64,000 bases of DNA from NCBI RefSeq assembly GCF_029893085.1, contig NZ_JARXWI010000009.1, forward strand, positions 124,001-188,000. Direction: 5' to 3'. The notes under the pieces are model-generated. The model did not search any database, was not told the origin of the DNA, and was given only the letters and a program-made list of their open reading frames with translations. Below, piece after piece: positions 9,585 to 17,250 of the stretch (position 1 is the stretch's first letter; each line of letters opens with the position of its first letter). The translations under genes and the position numbers were made by a program. Source of the stretch: Parabacteroides sp. PFB2-10. GTDB taxonomy: Bacteria > Bacteroidota > Bacteroidia > Bacteroidales > Tannerellaceae.

Positions 9585-9713
9585 GTCATTTTGATAGCAA
9601 AAACGCCATTTTACTTTACAATATGATACGTTAAAAAATGTTTCTCCCGGGAGTTTGCGAAAAAAGTCCCGGGATTTCGGAAATTTTCTCCCGCAATTTT
9701 GACAAAATGATAT
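9585..9713 (+). repeat. Dispersed CCCGGGAG intergenic repeat, copy A
   Basis: One of five related intergenic sequences. It runs from the TTTACTTTACAA stretch through TACGTTAAAAAATG, the palindromic core TTTCTCCCGGGAGTTT (9641-9656), AAAAAGTCCCGGGA and TTTTCTCCCGC to TTTTGACAAAATGATATTT. Copies B (reverse orientation, 20973-21122) and E (62513-62715) share the ending CTCCCGC..TTTTGACAAAATG. It contains no coding sequence and fills most of the gap before the receiver-domain gene. Confidence 0.75.
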
Positions 9714-9746
9714 TTGGATTTAAATCGTCAATTAGGGAAAAAAACG

Positions 9747-10109
9747 ATGGTGTCCGTCGGAAAATCCCGCAGGAATTTAACTCCTAATAACCGCCAGCGA
9801 AGAGAGCCGAACTGTACTCCTTCTTCAGCTTTACCTTATTCGGCGTCCGTTAGCCGGGTTAGCGTCCGAAATTTGAAGAAATGGATTAAAAACAGTGAAA
9901 AAAGAAGTAGATTGTCTGAATATATCCTCAAAAAAGATAAATTTTTCGATTTCTTTGCGGAAGATACCGAAAAAGGTATACCAGAAGGCGATTTATTTAA
10001 TATATTTGAGCGTTTTTCCAAAAAGACTGATCTGTTTCCATATATTTCATGGGATAATGTCAACAAAAAGGACGGGAAAAGAGAAAAAGACTATACATTT
10101 ATAAATTAG
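9747..10109 (+). CDS. Doubtful small ORF of unknown function
   Basis: An open frame of about 120 codons from an ATG at 9747. The frame also reads back to a TTG at 9714 at the edge of the repeat. The first third (basic, Ser/Asn/Pro-rich) does not look like a folded protein. The second part, from about KKWIKNSEKRSRLSEY onward, is charged and amphipathic (FFDFFAEDTEKGIPEGD, FSKKTDLFPYISWD) and could be real. A second ATG-started frame overlaps it at 9895-10104. It ends 5 bp before the receiver-domain gene, so it could be that gene's operon partner or just its leader. I do not recognise any family. Confidence 0.3.
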   Translation: MVSVGKSRRNLTPNNRQRREPNCTPSSALPYSASVSRVSVRNLKKWIKNSEKRSRLSEYILKKDKFFDFFAEDTEKGIPEGDLFNIFERFSKKTDLFPYISWDNVNKKDGKREKDYTFIN

Positions 10110-10114
10110 GTAAT

Positions 10115-10516
10115 ATGAGTACAGCAACACAGGATGCGCCTACACAAGACAGAGTAATTCTTCTGATTGCGGAAGATGAAGAAAGCAATTATCTATTGCT
10201 GAAAACAATTTTGCAAAAACATTGTGATTTGATCCGTGCAAAAACCGGAAAAGAGGCGTTGGAGAAATTTCAGGAAAACACAGTTGACTTGATCATGCTG
10301 GATATCAAAATGCCGGAAATGACCGGAATCGAGGCATTGAAAGAGCTTCGTAAAATAAACCAGGATATTCCTATTATCATGCAGTCGGCCTACGTTTTCG
10401 ACTCGGATATGGAAGAAGCGCGCCAGGCGGGAGCTACCGATTTCATTACAAAACCGATCAATTTAAAGGTATTGAAAGAAACGCTCACAAAATACTGTCC
10501 GGCCTTACAATTCTAA
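10115..10516 (+). CDS. Stand-alone response-regulator receiver protein
   Basis: A 133-residue CheY-like receiver domain with no output domain. The acidic pocket is in LLIAEDEESNYLLL (about residue 20-25), the phosphorylatable Asp in LIMLDIKMPEMTGIEAL, a Ser in the switch position (MQSAYVF) and the conserved Lys in ITKPIN. It probably takes a phosphate from a histidine kinase and acts by protein-protein contact. No kinase is encoded nearby, so it is an orphan in this window. Its transcript ends at a strong terminator 24 bp downstream. Confidence 0.9.
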   Translation: MSTATQDAPTQDRVILLIAEDEESNYLLLKTILQKHCDLIRAKTGKEALEKFQENTVDLIMLDIKMPEMTGIEALKELRKINQDIPIIMQSAYVFDSDMEEARQAGATDFITKPINLKVLKETLTKYCPALQF

Positions 10517-10539
10517 ACAATTTCCTTTTATAATACGAG

Positions 10540-10610
10540 GGCTTAAAACACCATAGCCTCCTCTAACAACAAGATGGAGAGTTTTCTATGTGGTGTTTTA
10601 AGCCTTTTTT
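10540..10610 (+). terminator. Rho-independent terminator after receiver gene
   Basis: GGCTTAAAACACC (10540-10552) pairs with GGTGTTTTAAGCC (10592-10604), followed by six T. The 39-base interior carries a further weak hairpin. Confidence 0.85.
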
Positions 10611-10635
10611 ACTTTCCTTTTGTTGATTTTTTCCC

Positions 10636-10643
10636 TATATTTG
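10636..10643 (+). promoter_or_regulatory. -7 promoter element upstream of kamA-like gene
   Basis: TATATTTG within a TTTCCCTATATTTGTA context. The same TTCCCTATATTTGTA string occurs twice upstream of the GH2 gene (30437-30450 and 30506-30519). It would give a leader of about 185 nt for the downstream gene. Confidence 0.55.
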
Positions 10644-10703
10644 TAAGAATTCGTTTACATAATCGAATCAAGAGGTAAATCACTCCTGGCATTTACAAGA
10701 GAG

Positions 10704-10793
10704 AAACACAATACCTAATGAGAATCGGGGACTGTGTTTGGTAAGGTTGAAAGAAACCATCTATCGCCCTGGCGATAGACACATACTCATTAG
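10704..10793 (+). promoter_or_regulatory. Structured 5' leader of the KamA-family gene
   Basis: The leader between the putative promoter and the ATG at 10834 carries several inverted repeats: AAACACA (10704) with TGTGTTT (10733), CTAATGAG (10715) with CTCATTAG (10786), and a perfect hairpin CTATCGCC-CT-GGCGATAG (10761-10778). The outer CTAATGAG/CTCATTAG pair encloses the perfect hairpin, as in a multi-branch RNA. The first and second pairs interleave, so they would be alternative folds or a pseudoknot. I cannot match it to a riboswitch class I know. Confidence 0.45.
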
Positions 10794-10833
10794 AATAAAG
10801 ACGCAAGTCTTCATTAATCAACAAGAGCGTTTT

Positions 10834-12921
10834 ATGATAAGAAAAAATCATCCGTCCCACTCTATCGAAAAGTTATACAAGCATTACTCGCTGCATCTTC
10901 CTGAGTTATGTTCTATCGCGCAAGGTTCGGAAAACGCAGAACAGTTCAAAAAGACATTACGGGAATATGTCACTGTCGGCGGAAGGCGACAAGAGGTTAT
11001 TGAGCAGATCCTCCTCCTGATTGATTACGACAACCGATCGGTCAATGAACTGTCGACCGGTGAAGAGTTGCCGATAAAGACCATGACTTATCTATGGCAG
11101 TTCCTGAACCGGTCATACACTGAGAACGGATCGGCCGACTTGTTCAGTGATTTATACCACCTGTTCACAGCATTAAACCGGGAGAAAGAGCCCGAACCGG
11201 ATCGCAACCGCGTCAAGCGACAGATGAATCGTTGGCCGACTGGCCTGGAAGAAGAGGTATTGGCCATCCGGCAAGAGAACAAAGAACGTATCATCCGCCT
11301 ATTGATCCGGAGGATCGAACGCCATTATTCGCCTACGGCACGCTACCAGTTTGCGGAAGGCATCTCTTACGAAGAGAAACAACAGCAGGTGGAAACCTGG
11401 TGGGACAGTAGCCGTTTCCATCTGGCGATGGCCATAAAAAGCCCGACCGAACTCAATCTTTTCTTAGGCAATACACTCTCGCCCGAGACCATGCAACGAC
11501 TGATGCAGGCCAAAAAGAAAGGCATGCCCTTCTTTGTCACCCCTTACTACCTCTCCTTATTAAACACAGGGGAGGCGGGCTACGACGACCAGACAATACG
11601 CTCCTACATCCTTTATTCCGAAGAACTGGTAGAGACCTACGGAAATATCCACGCCTGGGAGAAGGAGGATGTCGTGGTGGGCGGCGAACCTAACGCTGCC
11701 GGATGGCTTTTGCCCGACGGACATAATATTCATCGCCGCTACCCCGAGGTGGCCATTCTGATTCCCGATTCCATGGGACGCGCCTGCGGAGGGCTTTGCG
11801 CCTCCTGCCAGCGTATGTATGACTTCCAGAGCGAACGTTTGAATTTCGACTTCGACGCCCTGAAACCCAAAGAGAGCTGGGATAAGAAATTGCGCCGGTT
11901 GATGAACTATTTCGAAGAAGATTCCCAGTTGCGCGATATCCTGATCACCGGTGGAGATGCCCTGATGAGCCAGAACGCGACACTGCGTAAGATACTGGAT
12001 GCCGTTTGTAAGATGGCTATCCGCAAACGGAAGGCAAACGAATCGCGCCCCGACACCGACAAATATGCGGAGATCCAACGCGTACGTCTCGGCAGCCGCC
12101 TCTTGGCCTACCTGCCCATGCGCGTGACCGACGAACTGGTGGAAATACTGCGTGAGTTCAAAGAGAAAGCGGCGCAGGCAGGCATCGTGCAATGTTACAT
12201 ACAGACCCATTTCCAATCGCCTTTAGAGGTCACTCCGGAGGCAAAACGAGCCATCGAAGCCATCCAAAGTGCCGGATGGACCATCACCAATCAATTAGTA
12301 TTCACGGTAGCCGCCTCACGACGTGGCCACACCGCCAAGCTACGGCAGACGCTCAACGCCCTGGGAGTGGTTTGTTATTATACCTTCTCCGTCAAAGGCT
12401 TCCGCGAGAACTACGCCATGTTTGCCCCCAACAGCCGATCACTTCAGGAGGAGCACGAAGAGAAGGTATTCGGCCTTATCCCGAAAGAAAAGCGGCAAGA
12501 GCTGGATGAAATCATACGCGCCAAACGCCCGTTGGGCAAACACCTCACCCGTTTCCTCAAAGAAAATCACCTCCTTTTTGCGGGAACAGACAGAAATGTG
12601 CTTAATTTGCCGGGAATAGGAAAGAGTATGACATTCGAGACAGTGGGCATCACCGCGGAGGGCAAACGCATCCTTCGCTTTGATCACGACGGAAGCCGCA
12701 TCCACAGTCCGATTATCCATACGATGGGCCGGGTATATATTGTGGAGAACAAATCGATTGCCGCCTACCTTCGTCAACTGAAAGAGATGGGCGAAGACAC
12801 GGAAGAGTACCACACAATCTGGAACTACCGCAGGGGAAAGACCGAACCGCAGTTCAGCATCTACGATTATCCCGACTATCCATTCGAGATGACAACAACA
12901 ATGACCAATTTACAAGTATAG
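10834..12921 (+). CDS. KamA-family radical SAM aminomutase (long form)
   Basis: A 695-residue radical SAM protein of the lysine 2,3-aminomutase (KamA/EpmB) family. The cluster motif is CGGLCASC, with Cys318, Cys322 and Cys325 in CxxxCxxC spacing. A candidate PLP lysine is Lys597 in LNLPGIGKSM, at the place of the glycine-rich PGGGGK motif of clostridial KamA. Canonical KamA is about 416 residues. Here there are about 200 extra residues before the radical SAM core and an insertion between the core and the PLP lysine, so the substrate may not be free lysine. The ATG at 10834 is chosen over a GTG at 10738, which sits inside the structured leader. It is followed after 4 bp by the DUF2148 gene. 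Confidence 0.85.
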   Translation: MIRKNHPSHSIEKLYKHYSLHLPELCSIAQGSENAEQFKKTLREYVTVGGRRQEVIEQILLLIDYDNRSVNELSTGEELPIKTMTYLWQFLNRSYTENGSADLFSDLYHLFTALNREKEPEPDRNRVKRQMNRWPTGLEEEVLAIRQENKERIIRLLIRRIERHYSPTARYQFAEGISYEEKQQQVETWWDSSRFHLAMAIKSPTELNLFLGNTLSPETMQRLMQAKKKGMPFFVTPYYLSLLNTGEAGYDDQTIRSYILYSEELVETYGNIHAWEKEDVVVGGEPNAAGWLLPDGHNIHRRYPEVAILIPDSMGRACGGLCASCQRMYDFQSERLNFDFDALKPKESWDKKLRRLMNYFEEDSQLRDILITGGDALMSQNATLRKILDAVCKMAIRKRKANESRPDTDKYAEIQRVRLGSRLLAYLPMRVTDELVEILREFKEKAAQAGIVQCYIQTHFQSPLEVTPEAKRAIEAIQSAGWTITNQLVFTVAASRRGHTAKLRQTLNALGVVCYYTFSVKGFRENYAMFAPNSRSLQEEHEEKVFGLIPKEKRQELDEIIRAKRPLGKHLTRFLKENHLLFAGTDRNVLNLPGIGKSMTFETVGITAEGKRILRFDHDGSRIHSPIIHTMGRVYIVENKSIAAYLRQLKEMGEDTEEYHTIWNYRRGKTEPQFSIYDYPDYPFEMTTTMTNLQV

Positions 12922-12925
12922 ACAA

Positions 12926-13474
12926 ATGATACTAAACGAACGTAACCTACGGAAAGACCTTGTGATGGACGTAGCGCGCCGCATGATGACCGCCGCGCGC
13001 ACCGCCCCGAAAGGGAAAGGAGTTGATATTATAGAGATGGCTTTGGTGACCGATGGCGACATCGAACGCCTGTCGACCAAGATGCGCCAACTCTCCGAAG
13101 AGACCGGCATGAAATTCCTTTTGCGGGATGCCGACAACCTGGAAAGCGCCGATGTAGTCATGATCATCGGAACGATGCAGCAGGTACAGGGATTGAATTG
13201 TGCCCATTGCGGATACAACACCTGTGAAGCCAAGCCGGAATATGTGCCTTGCGCCATCAACAGCGTCGACTTGGGCATCGCCATCGGTTCCGCCTGTGCT
13301 ATGGCAGCCGATTTGCGTATCGACACACGGGTGATGTTCAGCGCGGGCTGGGCCGCTCAGAAATTGGGGATGCTGGGAGCATGTAAATGCGTGATGGCTA
13401 TCCCAATGAGTGCCGGAAGCAAGAATCCTTTCTTCGACCGCAAACCCAAAGAGCCGGTGAATAATCCGGGATAA
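12926..13474 (+). CDS. DUF2148 ferredoxin-like protein
   Basis: A 182-residue protein of the DUF2148 family. It has a cysteine-rich segment (LNCAHCGYNTCEAKP followed by VPCAIN), likely an iron-sulfur or metal site, and a conserved GIAIGSACAMAADLRIDTRVMFSAG stretch in two parts. It has no transmembrane segment. It starts 4 bp after the KamA-like gene, so the two are co-transcribed. A redox role beside the radical SAM enzyme is possible but is inference only. Confidence 0.8.
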   Translation: MILNERNLRKDLVMDVARRMMTAARTAPKGKGVDIIEMALVTDGDIERLSTKMRQLSEETGMKFLLRDADNLESADVVMIIGTMQQVQGLNCAHCGYNTCEAKPEYVPCAINSVDLGIAIGSACAMAADLRIDTRVMFSAGWAAQKLGMLGACKCVMAIPMSAGSKNPFFDRKPKEPVNNPG

Positions 13475-13554
13475 CCAGTTGAAATACCCACCTAAAGGTC
13501 TCTTCGGACACAGACGTAAGCGGGGCGGACTCGTTGATAGAAAAGATCAGTAGA

Positions 13555-14265
13555 TCAGTTGTGTACCAGCGTGCCGATCTTTTCTCCACGTATGACACGT
13601 ACCAGATTGCCTATCGTGTCCATATCGAACACCACAATCGGCAGGTTGTTTTCTTTGCACATCGTGGTGGCTGTCAGGTCCATCACCTTCAGCCCTCTGT
13701 TGTAGATTTCGTCGTAGGTGATCTCATCGAACTTCGTAGCGGTCGGATCTTTCTCGGGGTCGGCGGTATAGATACCATCCACCCGGGTACCCTTCAGCAT
13801 CACATCGGCTTCGATCTCGATGCCCCGGAGCGACGAACCGGTATCGGTCGTAAAGAAAGGATTGCCCGTTCCGCCCGACATAATCACCACATGCCCCTGC
13901 TCCAACAGGTCGATCGCTTTCCATTTATTATAGAACTCACCGATCGGCTCCATGCGGATGGCTGTCAATACGTCGGCCTTCACGCCTATCGCCGTCAGGG
14001 CGGAGCTCAAGGCCAGGCTATTGATCACCGTAGCCAACATGCCCATCTGGTCGCCTTTTACCCGGTCGAACCCTTTGGAGGCACCGCTCAATCCGCGAAA
14101 AATATTTCCCCCTCCGATCACGATGCCCACCTGAACACCCAGGTCGGTGATCTCTTTGATCTGCGCGGCATATTCGCCCAGCCGTGTTTCGTCTATTCCA
14201 TATTGCTTTCCGCCCATCAGCGACTCACCGCTCAACTTCAGGAGAACTCGTTTGTATGCAGCCAT
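13555..14265 (-). CDS. pyrH: UMP kinase
   Basis: A 236-residue UMP kinase of the amino-acid-kinase fold, which makes UDP from UMP in pyrimidine synthesis. The N-terminal KRVLLKLSGESLMG, the GIVIGGGNIFRG glycine-rich loop and the DLTATTMC end region are characteristic. The start at 14265 (MAAYKRVLLKLSGE) is used rather than the frame's upstream end at 14355, because a promoter lies at 14289-14322. It is a single-gene unit convergent with the DUF2148 gene. Confidence 0.96.
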   Translation of the reverse strand: MAAYKRVLLKLSGESLMGGKQYGIDETRLGEYAAQIKEITDLGVQVGIVIGGGNIFRGLSGASKGFDRVKGDQMGMLATVINSLALSSALTAIGVKADVLTAIRMEPIGEFYNKWKAIDLLEQGHVVIMSGGTGNPFFTTDTGSSLRGIEIEADVMLKGTRVDGIYTADPEKDPTATKFDEITYDEIYNRGLKVMDLTATTMCKENNLPIVVFDMDTIGNLVRVIRGEKIGTLVHN

Positions 14266-14288
14266 ATACTCTGTTTTATTGTTTTTTA

Positions 14289-14322
14289 CAAAGGTAAAAA
14301 GATTTGCGTAACCACTCTCAAA
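14289..14322 (-). promoter_or_regulatory. pyrH promoter
   Basis: On the minus strand TTTG (14322-14319) is followed after 22 bp by TACCTTTG (14296-14289), a good match to the Bacteroidota primary sigma consensus. It lies 24 bp before the chosen ATG. Confidence 0.6.
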
Positions 14323-14465
14323 GTCCATCATTTTATTCCCTCCTCCCACACACAATGTAAAGAGGTTGCCCGCAGAGCGACAATTGGCAATTTGATATGT
14401 TTAAAATCCAAAATGCCAGGTAGCGATAAAGAAATAGATCATAACACCTGTGAAGAGGCAACAGA

Positions 14466-14495
14466 GTAGTTAGAGTAGAATTTCTACTTAACTAC
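14466..14495. promoter_or_regulatory. Near-perfect palindrome upstream of MaoC-like gene
   Basis: GTAGTTAGAGTAGAA and TTTCTACTTAACTAC form an inverted repeat with one bulged base. It sits about 50 bp upstream of the -33 box of the downstream gene. It could be an operator or an RNA hairpin; nothing in the sequence decides this. Confidence 0.45.
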
Positions 14496-14545
14496 TAAGA
14501 AACGAAGCAACTGCACATTCCCGTTAATTATGTGCAAAAAAACGC

Positions 14546-14575
14546 TTTGAGTCTTATTAAAATGGGGTATCTTTG
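14546..14575 (+). promoter_or_regulatory. Promoter of MaoC-like gene
   Basis: TTTG (14546-14549), an 18-bp spacer and TATCTTTG (14568-14575) match the Bacteroidota primary promoter. The ATG follows at 14617. Confidence 0.7.
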
Positions 14576-14616
14576 CAGCTGATTAATAAAAGGGTTTAAC
14601 GTTTAAATTGGAAACT

Positions 14617-15090
14617 ATGCTTGAAATTAACAGCTACAAAGAGTTTGAGTCTTATTTAGGACAAGAGATTGGTGTCTCTGATTATCTGACCATTACACAG
14701 GAACAAATCAACCTTTTTGCCGATGCGACCCTGGATCATCAGTGGATCCACGTGGATGTGGAGAAGGCAAAAGCGGAGAGTCCTTTCCAGAATACAATCG
14801 CTCACGGTTACCTCACGCTATCGGTTTTGCCTTATCTCTGGGCACAGATCGCGAAGGTTAATAATGTGAAATCATTGATTAACTACGGCATTGAGAAATT
14901 AAAATTCAATCAACCGGTCATTGTTGGCAGTGAAATACGCCTGCGTGTGAAGTTGCAATCGATCGTCAACCTGCGTGGCGTTGCTAAGGTAGAAATGAAA
15001 GCGACTATGGAAATCAAAGACAGTAAGAAGAGTGCCTTTGATGCCATAGTCGTTTTCCTTTATAATTTTGAAGAGGGGTACGCGGAGTAA
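14617..15090 (+). CDS. MaoC-like hot-dog hydratase/dehydratase
   Basis: A 157-residue single hot-dog-fold protein of the MaoC/(R)-specific enoyl-CoA hydratase family. The signature region is DHQWIHVDVEKAK followed by NTIAHGYLTLSVLP, where the Asp and His are the usual catalytic pair. Such enzymes hydrate enoyl-CoA or dehydrate 3-hydroxyacyl thioesters. The specific substrate is unknown. The ATG at 14617 (MLEINSYKEFE) is preferred to an in-frame TTG at 14608. Its TAA stop directly abuts the TTA (stop) of the convergent bipA gene. Confidence 0.88.
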   Translation: MLEINSYKEFESYLGQEIGVSDYLTITQEQINLFADATLDHQWIHVDVEKAKAESPFQNTIAHGYLTLSVLPYLWAQIAKVNNVKSLINYGIEKLKFNQPVIVGSEIRLRVKLQSIVNLRGVAKVEMKATMEIKDSKKSAFDAIVVFLYNFEEGYAE

Positions 15091-16887
15091 TTACCGCGAT
15101 GCCCTTTTGCGCTCGGTCTCATCGAGGATGATCTTACGCATACGCATATAGTTAGGCGTAATCTCCACGTATTCATCCACCTTGATATATTCCAGCGCAT
15201 CCTCCAGACTGAAGACAATCGGTGGAGCCAACGCTACTTTATCGTCCGAGCCGGAAGCACGCATATTGGTCAGTTTCTTCGATTTGGTCACATTCACCAC
15301 CAGGTCGCCCTCTTTGGTATGTTCACCTACCACCTCGCCGGCATACACATCTTCGCCGGGAGGAATAAAGAATCTTCCGCGCGATTGCAGGTTATTCAAC
15401 GCGTAAGCAAAAGCCGTTCCCGTTTCCATTGCGATAATGGAGCCGTTCATGCGGCGCTCGATATCTCCTTTCCAGGGTTGATATTCGAGGAAGCGGTGGG
15501 CGATAATCGCTTCGCCTGCCGAGGCGGTGAGTAGTGAGTTATTCAAGCCGATGATACCGCGTGAGGGAATCGTAAATTCCAGGTACATCCGTCCGTTTTT
15601 GCTTTCCATCATGGTCATCTCCCCTTTGCGTTTGGTCACCAGGTCGATGATACGGCTCGACGACTCTTCGGGCAGGTTGATGGTGAGATGTTCCACCGGT
15701 TCGCATTTCACTCCGTCGATCTCTTTGATGATCACCTGAGGTTGTCCGACCTGCAGTTCATATCCTTCGCGACGCATCGTTTCTACCAGTACCGACAGAT
15801 GCAGTACGCCACGTCCATACACCAACCAGGCGTCGGCCGAATCGGTCGGTTCCACGCGCAGGGCGAGGTTCTTATCCAGTTCCTTCTGCAAGCGTTCGTA
15901 TATATGGCGGGAAGTAACATATTTCCCATCCTTCCCGAAGAAAGGCGAGTTGTTGATCGTGAAAAGCATCGACATCGTCGGTTCGTCGATGGCAATGGTA
16001 GGCAGCGGATCCGGATCGTTCACGTCACAAACGGTTTCACCAATCTCGAACCCTTCGATACCAATCAATGCGCATATATCGCCTGAAGAGACGGAATCCA
16101 CCTTGGTGCGCCCCAGTCCTTCAAACACATTCACCTCTTTGATTTTCGATTTCACCTGTGTGCCGTCGCGCTTGCAGAGCATGATATCCTGCCCTTCATG
16201 GAGTTCCCCGCGGTGTACGCGCCCTACGGCGATACGCCCCACATATTTAGAATAGTCCAACGAGGTGATCAACAGTTGCGAGGTGCCCTCCAAAGTCTCC
16301 GGTCCCGGAATATGTTCGATAATGGCATCCAATAGCGGAAGAATATCTTCGCGCGGAGTCGTCCAGTCGTCCGACATCCATCCCTGTTTGGCTGATCCGT
16401 AAATGGTCGGGAAATCCAATTGTTCTTCGGTAGCGTCGAGGCTGAACATCAGGTCGAACACCATCTCCTGCACCTCCGAAGGGCGGCAGTTGGGTTTGTC
16501 GACCTTATTGATCACCACGATCGGTTTCAAACCGATCTGGAGCGCTTTCTGAAGCACGAAGCGGGTCTGCGGCATCGGCCCTTCGAAGGCATCTACCAAT
16601 AAGAGGCAACCGTCGGCCATATTCAATACGCGTTCCACCTCACCGCCGAAATCGGCGTGTCCCGGTGTATCGATGATGTTTATCTTACATCCTTTATAAT
16701 TGATGGAGACATTCTTGGCCAGGATGGTAATCCCACGCTCTCGCTCAAGATCATTACTGTCAAGGAATTGGTCGGGTTCTGCCTGTCCTTCACGGAAAAG
16801 CTTGCCTGCTAATAACATTTTGTCTACCAACGTCGTTTTGCCGTGGTCTACGTGTGCGATAATCGCAATGTTTCGAATGTTTTGCAT
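15091..16887 (-). CDS. typA: Translational GTPase TypA/BipA
   Basis: A 598-residue ribosome-associated GTPase. G-domain motifs are [15 protein letters not shown] (G1), RGITILAKN (G2), [12 protein letters not shown] (G3) and NKVDKP (G4). These are followed by a domain 2 beta-barrel, two EF-G-like domains and the TypA-specific C-terminal domain ([20 protein letters not shown]). It assists 50S assembly and growth under stress or cold in other bacteria. A -7 box lies 24 bp upstream of the ATG. It is a single-gene unit. Confidence 0.97.
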   Translation of the reverse strand: MQNIRNIAIIAHVDHGKTTLVDKMLLAGKLFREGQAEPDQFLDSNDLERERGITILAKNVSINYKGCKINIIDTPGHADFGGEVERVLNMADGCLLLVDAFEGPMPQTRFVLQKALQIGLKPIVVINKVDKPNCRPSEVQEMVFDLMFSLDATEEQLDFPTIYGSAKQGWMSDDWTTPREDILPLLDAIIEHIPGPETLEGTSQLLITSLDYSKYVGRIAVGRVHRGELHEGQDIMLCKRDGTQVKSKIKEVNVFEGLGRTKVDSVSSGDICALIGIEGFEIGETVCDVNDPDPLPTIAIDEPTMSMLFTINNSPFFGKDGKYVTSRHIYERLQKELDKNLALRVEPTDSADAWLVYGRGVLHLSVLVETMRREGYELQVGQPQVIIKEIDGVKCEPVEHLTINLPEESSSRIIDLVTKRKGEMTMMESKNGRMYLEFTIPSRGIIGLNNSLLTASAGEAIIAHRFLEYQPWKGDIERRMNGSIIAMETGTAFAYALNNLQSRGRFFIPPGEDVYAGEVVGEHTKEGDLVVNVTKSKKLTNMRASGSDDKVALAPPIVFSLEDALEYIKVDEYVEITPNYMRMRKIILDETERKRASR

Positions 16888-16910
16888 TGAAGACTAAAAT
16901 TTTGTGGGCG

Positions 16911-16918
16911 CAAAGGTA
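16911..16918 (-). promoter_or_regulatory. typA -7 promoter element
   Basis: The minus strand reads TACCTTTG, 24 bp upstream of the typA ATG. No clear -33 TTG is visible at the expected distance. Confidence 0.55.
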
Positions 16919-16991
16919 CGACTAATTTGCGACTTTAGCCTCAATACTTTCCTATTTCCTCGTCCAGATAATCGATATAAGCTTGCCCCCT

Positions 16992-17016
16992 ATTGCAAAA
17001 CAAAGCGTTTTGCAAT
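16992..17016. promoter_or_regulatory. Perfect inverted repeat upstream of typA
   Basis: ATTGCAAAAC, a five-base loop and GTTTTGCAAT form a perfect 10-bp inverted repeat between the typA promoter and the 22-bp repeat element. It could be an operator. It has no T-tract to suggest a terminator. Confidence 0.45.
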
Positions 17017-17036
17017 TTTCGCCAAATCTGCCGACA

Positions 17037-17134
17037 ATTCTATCGTCCATGCGCCTCGACAGTACTGTCGATGGGCATGGACAGTACTGTCGAAGCGCAT
17101 GGACAGTACTGTCGAAGCCCATCGACAATAGAAT
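17037..17134. repeat. 22-bp palindromic repeat element, copy 1
   Basis: Three units of exactly 22 bp begin at 17058, 17080 and 17102. Each carries the 12-bp palindrome GACAGTACTGTC followed by a 10-bp linker of the type GAAGCGCATG. The element is bounded by ATTCTATCGTC on the left and GACAATAGAAT on the right, which are near-inverted repeats. A second copy in the opposite orientation is at 46610-46698. It lies between the divergent typA and glyS genes and has no coding potential worth calling. Confidence 0.85.
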
Positions 17135-17212
17135 TATGGCAGGCTGTTTCTGTTAATTATTTACTGGATAGCCAATAACGTCTTAGTCTGAATATTTTTT
17201 CGTTACTTTGCA

Positions 17213-17220
17213 GTCGCATA
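17213..17220 (+). promoter_or_regulatory. Possible -7 element of glyS
   Basis: TTACTTTG differs from TAnnTTTG at one base and lies 30 bp before the ATG of glyS. No convincing -33 TTG was found. Confidence 0.4.
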
Positions 17221-17250
17221 ACAATTTTGTATTCTAATTTTAAAAAACCT

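Noticed and set aside
9714-9746. TTG start extending the small ORF upstream
   Set aside because: The added residues come from the edge of the dispersed repeat, and TTG starts are uncommon here.
17058-17113. Possible CRISPR array
   Set aside because: The 22-bp units are directly adjacent with no variable spacers, there are only three, and no cas gene is in the window.
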